64,000 bases of DNA from Pyrocephalus nanus (Eukaryota > Chordata > Aves > Passeriformes > Tyrannidae), in the NCBI GenBank assembly GCA_038380795.1, contig CM076267.1, positions 13,809,501 to 13,873,500 on the forward strand, read 5' to 3'. The notes below the pieces were generated by a model. It ran no database searches and was not told the origin of the DNA. It saw only the letters and a list, made by a program, of their open reading frames with translations. The translations under genes were made by a program, and so were the position numbers. Below are positions 24,353-36,680 of this stretch, piece by piece (within the stretch, counting starts at the first letter, position 1; each line of letters begins with the position of its first letter).

Positions 24353-27300
24353 CCACCTAAGCTTTCTTTAGTGCTATAGATGCTTCTGGAAATTATACCA
24401 TCTTATTGAAGAGAAACCACATGCATGGTTGGAGATTTTAGGAACTAATATAATATAAATACCAAGACTGTATCATGGATTGTTCCAGTCAGATCACTTA
24501 CGTAAAATGTATCTTTAGAGCAAGATGCCTATAAAAGTCAGCTCTTTGTCTTTTGGTCTTTAAATAACAAATTCCTCTGGAAATTCACAAGAAAGGCATG
24601 AAACCTTTGATTTTCAGCAAAGGTTTTACTCTGTGTGGAAGTGTAGTCTGTTCCTCTGAAGCCTAAAATTGAGCTACGACAAATCTGAGGCTGAAGAAAA
24701 CAAAACTGTTCTCTGTCTTACTCCTTGCCTTTTTCAGAGAAAAGCTGTGTCCTTTTAATTGCCATAGGGCACTGTTACATCTAGACTTCCCTGACCTCAT
24801 TCAAGTGTGATGAGTCCTTGTAGTTGCAGCAACAATGCAACAACATACTCCACGAGTTTTGCCAACAACCAATTACTCCTAAGTCCCTTCTTTGTAAGGA
24901 TTGACGCTTGTCAGGCAAAAAAAACACTGTGTGCCAGCATCCATGAAGATGTTTGGATCCTGAACCTCTGTGAGATGTACCTAGGTAACTCTGTTCCCTT
25001 CCTGGCATAACTTGCTGCAACTCTCAGGTATTTGCAGTGTATTTAAAGCAGTGGTTTTAATCACAGTATGGATCCTGTTACAGTCATTAAAGGAAAATGC
25101 TTTAACAGTGTTTATGTCTAATTCTACCCTTGACATCATCAGGAGCTGAGTTAGGTTCCTTGAGCACGAGATGACTGTTAGCTGCAGTCATGGGAGGGTT
25201 AAATTTACTGAGAAATCTCAAGTGCTGGAGGCCTCTGTAATTTGCTGTAGCACTTGTCCCTCAGGGGAACCGAGTCTGAGCTAAACTTCAAAAAATTCAT
25301 CATAAAAATATTACCATAAAACAAGATAAGACACACAAATCCCTCTTCAAGAAAATAAATAAAACATCAGGTTTTATCACTCTCCTCTAATTAACATGGC
25401 AATCGTTCTATTCCTTCCTGGAGCCTCCAGGGCAAATGATGTCAGGTGGTGACATGATGCAAACACCCCAGTGAAAAAGGGAAGCAGCTGGTGTGTGTTT
25501 GAAGAGGGAGTTATTTTCTAGCAATGCAGTCTCCTCTGGAACTCATCTCAAATTTTTTGCAGTTAAATAACTTACAGATGCTGACAATATGTCACCTTTG
25601 GAGAAATTACAGTATGTATAGTATGCAAATGATATACAGTCATGCTGCATTTTGATTTCTCATCATTTGTAGAAATTGAAAAGATATACAAGAACATAAA
25701 GAGAAGCACAGAGGGTTGGGTAGCCACAAGCAGAGAAAGCCTTCACTAGTAAGTGAAGTTTTCATGTGACAGAGGAAGGCACCCACGTCTGATTCACCCA
25801 TGAACCAATATTTGTTTGCATTATATGTTATTTTTCTTTTGTTCTTTGTTGTTATCAGTGCCTCAGCTGTTGTGTCTTAATGTAATAGGATCTATCACAC
25901 ACTCTGAACTAACCCTATAATACAGTTCTTTCCATCTACTCCCTGACTGAATGGCTGAAGTCTATCCCAGGACTTTTAACTTAAGGCAAGGTCAACAGCC
26001 TTCATTTTGTTCCTATTGAACAGCATCTACAGATGACAGCAACAAAACAAGTGATCTGCAATACATTTTGCTAGCAGAAAAACTCTGGTGGTCATTTTTT
26101 CAGCTGGACTTAGGCAGGGATCTAATCCAAAGGTTAACCCAATGAGATTCTTTCCCTTGAATTCAATTCTGTCTAGATGACAGGACTTTTCTTAAACTGT
26201 TCTTGACTTCTTTTCCAAGTCAGTGGTCAGGGTATAGAGTAAACATTCCATTGAATGTGGTACCTTCTGGTGAAACTCCTCTGAAGCCTTGAAAACCTGG
26301 AGAATGTGTAGATGGTAAACCCTGATGTAGTTGTATAAAGTGGTGTAAGCTACACATGCAGTATTCCCTCACTGGTAACAATATTTTGAGGAGAAGGACA
26401 ACTGCTGACCCAAGTCAGAGAACAGCTGAGCAGTACAGAGCCTTTGCCATGTAAGGCTGGTCAAAGGAGATAAAAATTCTGAATATAGAGGTCCCTCTTT
26501 GTTTGCTTTCCCAGGAATTTTGTCATTGGACTGGCAGCCATATGTCAGCATAGGAATGCACTAAGTGAGGGTTGAAACCCCATAGTTCAGGTACTCTGCT
26601 GCCAGCACTTCCAGAGGAAGCACAGGATGAGAATGGACTGAGCCAAGATCTGTCTGTGGAGGCAGGTCTTACCACAAAGCTTGGGGTTTAATCTGTGTAG
26701 ATTAATAACAGTGACTCTGCAAAATGACTGCCTCTTATTAGCTTGAGGCCTTGTTTGCTTGGGAACCATTACAAGAGGTAAGAAATTATAATTAGCAGAC
26801 AACAGATAATGATGACAGCGATAAGAAAAAGACAGCTGCTTTCTGGCCTTTAAAAATGGCAAAGTACAACTTGCTGTGCAACTACCAGGAGACAAGCAAT
26901 GAGAAGATAAAAATACCTGTGTCAGACCCTTTGAAGTCACCGGTGGCCACAGAAAGTTTCCGCCTTTATAAAAGAAATCCAAAGAGAAAACTTAATTATA
27001 CCTGAATGTACAGCTGGATTAGAGGAATTAGTGCAGCTGTTTTGGGGGAAGTTTTTAGAATGTGCAACAGACAAAACAAAACATCAACACGCACCTTCTG
27101 TGCTGAGAAGGATCTAGCCTGAAAGCACATAGCAGAAAGGGCTGATTCAATATGGATTTTTGCAAAAGGACAGAAGTTTACAACAGCGTCACAAATTGTA
27201 CACAACAATTGAGGCACTGATAACAACAAAGAACAAAAGAAAAATAACATATAGTGCAAATAACTATCAGTTCATGAATGAATCCAATACAAAATGTAAT

Positions 27301-30065
27301 AAATTAGGGTCTTTGTGATGGCACGTAAGTTTGTTTATCCTATTAGAAAGGCAATTCCAGAAAATTTCTTCTCATTCATTTAGCATCATGGAGTACCTTA
27401 GCACAGCATCTTGCCAAATGTTTAATTTAAAAGACATTACTCTAGACTATGTTATGACTTATTTTACACATTAAAGAAACATCTCTTAAAATGGAACTTG
27501 TTACAGGATTTGTGCTTTCTTCTGATTTCATCCAAACTGTCAGTGTCTGCATGAAAGGTTGATTTTTGGGAAAAACAGCAGCAGCAGCAAACAGCAAATC
27601 AAATTAGCATTCTGACTTTGATGGACTATTTAGGGAGCATATGGTCCTGATTGCCAAAACGCTTGTTTTAAATGACCTGAAGTATTCTGTGTGAATTCAT
27701 CTACATGGCACAGACAGTAGAAGGGTGAAGGGTGAATACTTTTTTTTTTTTTTTTTCAAAGAAAGCAACTCTGGAGCAGATTATAAGTGACACTAGAACT
27801 TAACTCACATCAAAAGAATTCTAGTTTGCTGTAAGATATAACATCATACATGTCATATTGACTCCTTGCCATCCTGCCACAGTGCAGATTACTGCTGAAC
27901 TGATACAGAATTAGTAAACTGGTGTGCTATCAGCCTAATAAACTGCAGTTTATAGCTACAAGTAGTTGTGAATCTCCAAATGACAGAAAAAATAACCACA
28001 AGAACACAGTATTTCAAGTATTAAATTGTGAGCTGTGAACAGTTCTTCTTATCCTTCTGCCCTAAAAAAGCGAGTTCTGAGGTTTTTTATTCTTCAGATC
28101 CAAACCAGTAATTCTTCAAGTCTTTCTTGTAATGTCAGTAATGTGTAGTCTCTTCACATATTTGCATAAAGAGGAGGAGTGTAGCCTATGTGCAAAACAT
28201 TTTTTTTTTGTGGATTCAAGCAGGTTGTTTTATTAACAATGGTATTTGCTGGGTATGTTTAATGATCTAGACACGATTACTTTGAAGACTGATCTACAGA
28301 CAGACTTTCAAATTAAACAAGTCAAATGAGAAAACAGCTCCTTCATTCAACCAACATGGTAAAAAAAAAAATAAAAAATTAAAAGAGCTAGCTTTTGTTA
28401 CAAATTGAATCATGTATTCCACGCCGGTTGGATCTATTAAATATGTCAAGTTCAGCCGGCCCCTGTTTCTACTATGAACTTCCAAGTAAGATTATTTAGA
28501 CATGAACAGCATCAGAGATCTAGAGACACAGTGATTGAAAGCAAGTCCATTAGATTCATTAAGTATTTACACCAAGGGATTGTAACTTAACAAAAAACAA
28601 TCTTGGTGAAATTACAACAGCATTGGAAACCTGCAACATCATTGCAAATGCAACAAAGAACATCCTGGCATAAAACAACAATAACTGAAAAGAAGAGATC
28701 GATAAGTTTTTAGAAGGATGATAGAAGAGCCAATGAAAAAAATTGGGCAGAATAATATAATACACATTAAAATAGCCTCATTGATGCGTGTCTAGGTGCC
28801 AATACTGTCATTTAAGGTGTAACTTTAAGCATTCTGATTCTGATCAATACGCTCTCCTTTCTGAAAAAGAGATTAAAGCCCAGTGATATATGACTACTTT
28901 TTATCCATGTTCAATATAATCACTGATCCACCATTTTCAATCAGCACTTCCAAGGACGTGATAGAGGTCCCTATTTAATCTTTTGTCAGACTCTGAAAGG
29001 TCCAAGAGGACAGTCAATAAATACTTGTCAATAAATACTCTGGAGTCTGGGCAAGAGTTACCTTTAATTTCCCACTGGAAGAACTGCTTGTATATGCCTT
29101 GTCCTGTGATGACAGATTGAAATGTATAGGCTTCCAGATGTTTGTATACAAATCAAGCACTCCAACTGTATGCAGAAGATGTCTTCCATGGATCAGGAGG
29201 TGGATCTGTCTGCAAAAACCCTTGGTTCAAACCATTCCTGGAACGAGTAATGAATTCTGTGGACTCCTCAGTTCTTGGCTGGAATTTAACAAGATGTTCT
29301 GACCTTGTCTGACTGATATCAGCTCAAGAATTTACCATCATAGGAGAACTAAATAAAACCACCTAGTTTTCCTTCTTTCTGTTAATGAAACAGAGATTCA
29401 CACTGATTGCTTGTTGTACTAACTTGTGCTTCTCATTGCTCCTCTCAGCACTAAGATTCTTCACTCAATGCAAAATCAAACACATTTGTGAACTCCTCAG
29501 GCTATTCATGCACACAGAACCAAACAAAGCCCTGCTGCTATCATACAGAACTGTAAACATTCTTATAAGTTTCCCATCCCTAAAAACATCTGATGGAACA
29601 AGTGTGCCTTACATAAAATCAAAGCAGAGCTACTGCTTGTGTTGTTATTAAAATATTATTAAGAACCTTGTATGCATCTTAGTGTGGTAGAAAACTTGGA
29701 GGTACTTGAAGGTTCTTGCCAGAGGGAATGTGTGCTGTCAGTGTGTGTGCTGGTGTCTGACTGTGGATAGTAATTATTGTGGTCAGTACCTCTTTAATGC
29801 TTTATGTGGCACTCAGATGCTGAATGAACTGAGTCTTCCATTGATATCAGTGCTCAAGAAGTTCTATAAAAACTCATAGAGAACTCTACTTCTCACATTA
29901 GTATTTTACTTGCTGAATGCTTTATGTCACCAAAATCCAGGACTGATACAAAATGGTAGATGAGTACAGATAGCAGTTAGAGTATGCTGGAATATCTATA
30001 TTAGCATTTTGATGTCCTCAAGCAGTCCTTTCTGCGTGTAAATTTGTCTCACATTCATAGCTGAA
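24353..30065. other. 5.7 kb of unique AT-rich noncoding sequence
   Basis: No recognisable gene or family repeat. A 131-codon minus-strand frame at 26587-26982 has no known domain. Simple sequence includes a T run at about 27741-27757. A short direct duplication occurs at 29013-29040 (two copies of GTCAATAAATACT). Confidence 0.5.
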
Positions 30066-30305
30066 GGCATGAGGTATTGGATCAAGGGCACCACGTGGGC
30101 TCAAGCAGTTTACCCACAGCCAAAGCCATGTGCCGGGTTGCCATCAAGGGAATCCCTCCTGGGAGGTGGGTGCACCATCCCCATAACTTTTTGGGCAGAC
30201 ACGTGGGGTCTGGGGCTGAGATTGGCAACCTGCTTGAGCCTCTTTGCTGCACTGGTTGGTAAGATGACAAACCTGGGAATCCGACATTTATTTACTACCA
30301 GTTGA
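30066..30305. other. GC-richer block of unknown origin
   Basis: About 240 bases are visibly richer in G+C than their surroundings, with GGGAATCCCTCCTGGGAGG and GGGGTCTGGGGCTGAG. Three frames (two plus, one minus) are open together over 60-78 codons, which follows from few AT-rich stops and is not evidence of coding. I do not recognise the sequence. It might be a decayed retroelement or an old exon-like remnant. Confidence 0.35.
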
Positions 30306-31816
30306 TGCAGTAATCAAATAAGCAGCCTGAGTTTAACTGTTGCTTATCTCTGAGGTTTCCTAGTGGCATCTTTATACCACAAGCAAAGTATCATCAGCAC
30401 TTGCTAGGGACTGTACAAATGTGTCAGATCTTTTCAAAAATCACAGAAGCCCAGAAAAAGTTTGAAGGAAAGATGATAGTGCCATCATTTCTGTTTTATC
30501 TAGAAGCCACTGTGATTTTCAGTTTTCTTTGCCTTAGGATGCAGCACTCAATAGTTGTGAGATATTTTTGGGAGTGACACAGTGTGATTTAACACAAGAA
30601 TAACTGAGGAAGGCTTCTGCAAACAACTTTTACCCAGTAATTCTGTTTGGGTTATAGCTGCTTGTAGCTACTGGTACCGGTAGACATAATTACACAATAG
30701 GTTCACTTTGCAGAACAAATAATAATGCTGAAAAGTAACATCAATACATATCAGCTCCAGGCACTGGAAAAAAAATAAAGAATTGCAGGATGTTTTAGAG
30801 TAAGTTGATAAAGAGACAAATCTTTCAAGGTCAATCACAGCAGTACTGTTCCTCAGAAAATGGATTTTAAAATTCATTTCTAAAATTAGGATATACTTTG
30901 CACTGGAATTTGGATTCCAGTAGAGTTGAAAAGATCACCCTGCAAAGTCAGTATTGCTGTTTTCCATGCCTGGAATCAATAAAGGACATGGCTATGGCAT
31001 TTTGAAATCCTCAAGTTATTATTTTTCCTAAGTCACACATTTTATTTTCATTTGGTTGCTTGGTCTGTGATAGATCCCATATTCTCTCATGTAAAAAAAT
31101 GCTCTTCAAAGGATTTTTTCAATGACTTAGTGACAGGTCCTGAAGCACCAAGAGTTGGATAGAATTTATTATATTTAACACAAACAGCAATTTTGGCAGT
31201 ATCTGTCAGAAGAGTACAAGTGATATCTTATTATGAAAAAGCACGTAAAGTGAAGGAAGTATGAAGTTTCAGTGCACTGCTTCTCCAGGGAAATTACCTT
31301 CTTGACCAAATTTCAGTTCATTTGTCTACAGTGGTTCTCAGCAGTTGACTTGCCAAGTTTAGGTAATCTGATGTGAGAGCATGACACTAGTGGGCTGGAT
31401 TCCTAGTATGTGTAAGTCAGATTTCAACCTCTGAAATGTTATATCAAGAATCAGAACATCCTTTTGTTTTTTAGAGAATTAATGCCATAAACTATGAGCA
31501 GATGCTTTTAATTAAATAAAAAAAAACATTAAAAATGCATTTCTTATTTCTTTATGATTATAAGATTAAAAAGTACATGACCAGAACATGGGAAGGAAAA
31601 GAGAAAAAAAAAAAGAGAGAGAGAAAGCTGTACTATAAAAAAAAAAAGCCTAACATAAAATAATTCTAGATGATAGTCTGATAGTTAATATGTTAATAAA
31701 GTCAAACCATGATGTAAAGTAGCAATTCAGATTGATCACTTTTAAGGACTGAGGTGACAGCTGATCATTTCCTTCAGCACCCTCTATAGTTCAGGCTAAG
31801 TAACTTTGACTAGTTT
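30306..31816. other. Unique AT-rich noncoding sequence
   Basis: Nothing recognised. An A-rich/GA-rich tract lies near 31599-31625 with further A runs to about 31648. Confidence 0.5.
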
Positions 31817-31874
31817 ACTTACTATTTGGTTTGAATTTGTGTTTTGGAGGATCTGAGTCAACAATTGTCTGCAT
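31817..31874. repeat. 58-bp repeat, copy 1
   Basis: This segment (from ACTTACTATTTGGTTTGAAT to ATTGTCTGCAT) aligns without gaps to 33175-33232 with 49 of 58 matches by hand count. It lies just left of an ancient minus-strand CR1 fragment, so it could be that element's 3' untranslated end. It is not a repeat family I can name. Confidence 0.75.
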
Positions 31875-31894
31875 TTCCACATCAAGGCTGTACT

Positions 31895-32160
31895 TTTGAT
31901 TTGACCTAGTTTTCAAAAGGTTTCCAGTTAGATTTCTGGGGATGGAGAATTCAATATCTCTCTAGATTAATTACTCCCACTGTTAAAATACTCTGTATAT
32001 GAAAAAGCCATCATGACCTTGAGTCAAAAGAGCCTTCAGCTTCCTTCTATCATATACAGTTTTCTGATACGGATCACTAGTCTACTTTCAGAAATATTTT
32101 CACTTGGTTAGTATTTGTTCACCCTATTCATATCATGTCCCTTCGAAGTCTAAACCCCCA
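31895..32160 (-). mobile_element. Ancient CR1 LINE fragment
   Basis: On the plus strand, GGGGATGGAGAATTCAATAT, CTCTAGATTAATTACTCCCACTGTTAAAA and later ATATCATGTCCCTTCGAAGTCTAA are in the order of the reverse complement of an old CR1 subfamily. That family reads '...GGGGATTCTACAACCTCTCTAGG...TTAATTACTCCCACTGTTAAAAA...TCAAGTCACCCCTTAACCTTCT'. The middle is strongly diverged. The element 3' side is at low coordinates. The right boundary is uncertain and could reach about 32330. Confidence 0.6.
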
Positions 32161-33174
32161 AAGCAGCTGTTCTGTCCTGATTCCCTTGCCCATATCAGGT
32201 CTGCTGTACACAGAAACATTTCTGTAGGTAATTTTTTAACCTTTCCTGTATCACCAGAACTTGCCCCACAAAAGCCTCATCACTCCTCAATTAAAATGAA
32301 GAATGCACCAGCACCTTTTCAGTCATCTAGATCCTGTCAAACTTTGAAACTTCAAACATGTTGGTTAAATATCAGATCACACCTATATGGAGAGTTTGTT
32401 TCCTAGCAGTTGGTATTCCATTATTGAACCAGTGCTTGGTGACATGTGCACTGCTCTCGGAAGAGCTGCTATATTAATAAATTGAAATAAAAAAATGGCT
32501 GTTTCTTCCTCTTTGTCCCTTTATTATTCCTTTTTCACTTTTTTTTTTTTTTTTTACTGTCAAATAAAAACAATAAGTTCTTTGAAGCTTGTACTGTTTT
32601 AAGACCTAGTAGCAGATCTGAAGAATATAATCCTATTTCCAATTACAATTTCTGAGACTTCTCTCAGCAGTGAACCAGTGTTGGGGACTCGACTCTGAGA
32701 CCAGAGCCCCCATTTCCAAGGCAGCATCACATGGTGATCTCAACTGAGAGCCTGGTAAATCTCTGGCAATTACCTTCTATGAGAAAAATAATTCCTAATA
32801 GAAAGAGGAAGTTTAAAATGCAAATTATTCTCCATATCTAGGTTTTAATACTTTCATCAAGTTTACACATGCAAAACAAAATAAAAACAACATTAAAAAA
32901 AAAAAAGTGTATGAAATATAGGGATGTTTGATTTGAAATTCAATATTTAGTATCAGGATGACCTTGTTCATTACCAGGGCTTCATGAACCTACTTAGAGA
33001 AGCACTAAATAATAAACTTGAAGATTCACTGCCCACATTTATGCTTAACTTTGAAACTTTGCCAAAAGTTAAGATGAAATGATTTGCTGAAAAAGGATGG
33101 ATTTAAACACATGCTTAAATGAACTTGTCAGTTTAGGTGTAATTTCAGGTCCATAAAGATCCTAGCTTTATCTA
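32161..33174. other. Unique AT-rich noncoding sequence
   Basis: Contains a T run at about 32539-32557 and an A run near 32894-32906; otherwise nothing recognised. Confidence 0.5.
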
Positions 33175-33232
33175 ACTTACTATTGGGTTTGAATTTATAC
33201 TTTGGAGGATCTAAGATTACTATTGTCTGCAT
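33175..33232. repeat. 58-bp repeat, copy 2
   Basis: Gap-free partner of 31817-31874, same orientation, 1,358 bp downstream, 49 of 58 bases identical by hand count. The similarity stops abruptly after TGTCTGCAT on the right and fades on the left. Confidence 0.75.
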
Positions 33233-34029
33233 GAAACATTAAAACATGAATTCAGACCAAATCATATGCATGATAGATTTAAAACACTTAGCAATATGTT
33301 CAATAATGAAGAAAAAAATTAATGTTGTTATCTTACCACTGTGATAATTTGATGCATTAGACACAGCCCATTCCTGTTAGGAGACATTAGATACTATAAT
33401 ATTTTTTGAGCTTGCATAATGCAAGAGGCAAGAGTTTGGGAAAAATATGCATGTTGGCTGATAATAGCTTCAAGAGCACATTTTTTCCTTTTCCCCCCCC
33501 CTTCCTCCTTGAAGAGGATTAATATTCCTTTGTCTGGTGCTTAACAGCCAAAGAAAATAATATGTATAAAATTATATGGGAATTAGTTTAGCATTTTAGA
33601 CAACAAATTATTTTGGAATAAAATGATAAAAATAAGGTCAGCTACCTGCACTGAACAGCAATATAAGCAAATCCAGAAACAACAAGCTGGTAACCCCAGC
33701 AAGACAAAGATCATGAAACTGCTTGTACAAAATTACTACTTTTCCAAATTTGCAGGGTGAATACTTAATGAAAAGAAGATTAGGGGATTGTACATGGATT
33801 TTTAAAAAAACACTCCGAGTTAATGAGGATTTGGATCACCAGCAATACACAGATAGTCAGGGAATTGAGTGTAGATAAACATGATAATAACAAATGAAAG
33901 CTCGCTTAAAATTCGGCATCTTGGCAGGTGGTAGGTAATTACTGCTCCAAAGAGCACTATGTTGCAAGTCAATAGAAATAACTAGTTTCATTTAGAGGAT
34001 AAGAGAGGTAACACAGGAAAAGGACTGGC

Positions 34030-34370
34030 TCTACCCAGCTCTCCCCTGTCAGACATTTGTCAAACTTTTTTTGAAACCTATGCATCCCTTGGCAATCCCT
34101 AACTGCTTCCCAGTTCCCACTACTAGAAAGCTTTCCTCAAATTCTAACCTGCACGTAGGTCAATTAAGTAAAAGTATATGGCTTCCCAACCTATCCTCAG
34201 AAATTACTTTGTTTTCTTTGCCTTTTCAGTGATATTTTTCATATTTGAGAAACATCACAGCAACTTCCTCTGCATTTTGTTCCTCTGAACTGAAAATCTC
34301 CAATTTCTCTCATTTTTCCTCATAGCTTTGTACATCTTTGTCCTCTTCTGGACTCTCCTCATTAGGTACC
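34030..34370 (-). mobile_element. Ancient CR1 LINE fragment
   Basis: Blocks on the plus strand (AAACTTTTTTTGAAACCTAT, CCCTTGGCAATCCCTAACTG, AGAAAGCTTTCCTCAAATTC, TTTTTCCTCATAGCTTTGTA, CATCTTTGTCCTCTTCTGGACTCTC) are in the order of the reverse-complemented 3' part of CR1. The last blocks antisense-encode the conserved 'ERL/LFSL' region just upstream of the ORF2 end. The element is old, frame-shifted and about 340 bp. It covers the same part of the consensus as the fragment at 31895, so the two are separate insertions. Confidence 0.7.
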
Positions 34371-36597
34371 TACTATGTAAGAATGGCTTGGATAAGGAAA
34401 AAAAGGTATTATTCCTAATACAGTTGTACCAGGATATTAAATGCTTTACTTCTAAGAATGTTGAGGGGGAAACAAGACAAATTTGAGCGTGAAAGAGATC
34501 TGAGCACTTCTAGAATAATATCTGTTTTAGAACTTTCCCAGGCAAGTTTAACTTTTTCAGAGAATTTGCTATTTTCCCTTCAATGCTCACTCCAAATGAT
34601 TCAACTTCCACAGAATTTATTAAAATCTTTTAATTGATTTTGATGGGCTTTCAGAATACTTCCTCCACCCACTCTCCCAGTAGGCAGCTGATGGTTGCTG
34701 TGAGTGATAAGGGAAGAAGTACTAATGAAACTCTTCTATTTCTAGAGTTTTTTCATTCAAAGTAAAGAGAATAATTTTTATGCTTGCAGAAGATGAATAC
34801 CATTTGAAATATATTGGCCATTTATACAAAGCCCTCTTCCCATTGAAATTACTTCAAACTGCACAATTTTTCACATCTACATTATTCCTTTATGTATTAC
34901 ACTCACTTCAATACTGTGAGAAAACTTTGACATAAATATGCATACAGAGTACTGTATCTTTCTAAATGACATAGTGATATGGAGCACAAATCTCCAAAAC
35001 TAGTTCATACTGGGCTCTGCATGACAACGACAGGTCTGATACAGGGTGTGAAAGAAGGAAATACAAATGTTCCATCACCATTACACAGGGAGAAATCTCC
35101 CATTTTTCCTTGTGGCCATGACTAGAAATGTACTGTATTTGCTTAGGAAACTTTTTTTAACAGTCCAATCGAACTTCTAGTGACTTTAGTGGCAGTTTTT
35201 CCACTTGCCTCTGTGGGACCTGGATATTCATTTCACCGTTAATCCCCATGAACACGTCCAGCATACATCCCTCATATCTTGGGTAAGCCCTTTAGCTATT
35301 AGAAATGTGACTCTAATCCAAATTTTGGGCCTGACAAGGGGGCTCATAGAAGTCACAGTAAAAGTAATTACTGGGGGATCCAATTCTTTGTTCATGAAGG
35401 AAGTGTCAGACAGCTGGTAATCTGTGTTTGACTTGTCTTGATGGAAGAAAATGCAACCTCACATAGCAGCTGGAATGGGCACCCTGTTGCTCGTATATGC
35501 TGTCATTAGACACACAGGCTCCCAGCCACAGATGATCACAATAGGATAAAAGCAAGGCTTTCTTATCTCACCTCAAGCATCAAGTTTTTGATGCTCACTT
35601 TTTGTTGTTGTTTTGGTGGTTTTTTTTTTCCCCAAGTCACAGCTAGTCACTCCCACGATACTGTTCGTAAAAGGAATAACTGATTTTTGGTCATTTTAAA
35701 AAGTTTTCTGTTCTTTTGTAAACCATGCCAATATAATAACCAGCAAGTCAACAAAATATCAATCTGCTGCACAGGGAAGCCTCTTACCTATCTGCTACCC
35801 ACTGAGATACCAGCTGAACAGTGATCAAAGATGCACATGTACACTGAATGTTGCAATTATCACAAGAACAAAAAGAAAATACTGCAGATCAAGGGTAGAC
35901 AATGCAATAGTCAAGTATGAATAGGGGACATGTTTTCTGACCTGAAAAAAATTATTTTAAAGTAATAAAACCTAACATTACTCTTATTTCTGTAATTTGT
36001 AACCAAGAAGGACAAATTATCCAGCTTTTGAAAGGTTCAAGTCCAAGAAAATATACGTTTCTATCACAGTGCTTCCAAAACCATGGATTTGTAAGTGTTT
36101 AAGCCTTGGTGTTCGCTCTATCTGCAAAATGGTAAAAGTGAGATACTACATTTGGATAGTTAGGGAAACTGAGGTGTGCAGTGACATAGTGGTTGGCATG
36201 AGATCTTTGAGATGTTCTTCCACTTTGGTCTGCCATATTTTATTCTGCTATCTCCTAGATTGCATGTACATTGTTGTTTTTACTGCATGGGAATATGTTT
36301 TTTTTCAGATAAAATACAGCAGTGTGGAAAAAAAACCTTTGCTCACAAACAAGCAAACTCATTAATCTAGAATATTTTCCTTGGAAAATTAGAGAAATAG
36401 ATAGCTATATGGAGACTAAAAAAAAAAAAAAAATCAGAATTTATACAGCAAACAGCTTTTTGTATATTTCCTCCTAAATGCTGTTTTTGTAGATGGATGA
36501 TTACCCAGATACACAAAAAGAAATGATTTCTCCAAAGTGTAATGCAGTCAAAAAACAGGGAGAGAGATCAGGATAAAAGTCAGAAAAATACCTTACT
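34371..36597. other. Unique AT-rich noncoding sequence
   Basis: No gene recognised. The stretch 36105-36185 contains ATCTGCAAAATGG and GGGAAACTGAGG, both MIR-like words but of opposite sense, so I leave it unassigned. An A run lies at about 36419-36433. Confidence 0.45.
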
Positions 36598-36680
36598 TTT
36601 CTTATAGCATTTTCCATCTCTAAAGCACAAACAAGATATAATCCTTTTCATTTTGCAGAGACACAAATCAGCTGAATGAA
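36598..36680 (-). mobile_element. Possible MIR/L2-like fragment
   Basis: CTTATAGCATTTTCCATCTCTAAAGCAC followed by ATAATCCTTTTCATTTTGCAGAGACACAAA parallels the fragment at 2457-2570 and the MIR/L2-type order 'CATAGCACTTTTCATC...AAAGCAC...CATTTTACAGATG'. Short and diverged. Confidence 0.4.

Noticed and set aside
36105..36185. MIR-like words ATCTGCAAAATGG and GGGAAACTGAGG
   Set aside because: They occur in opposite senses within 60 bases and do not form a consistent MIR alignment.
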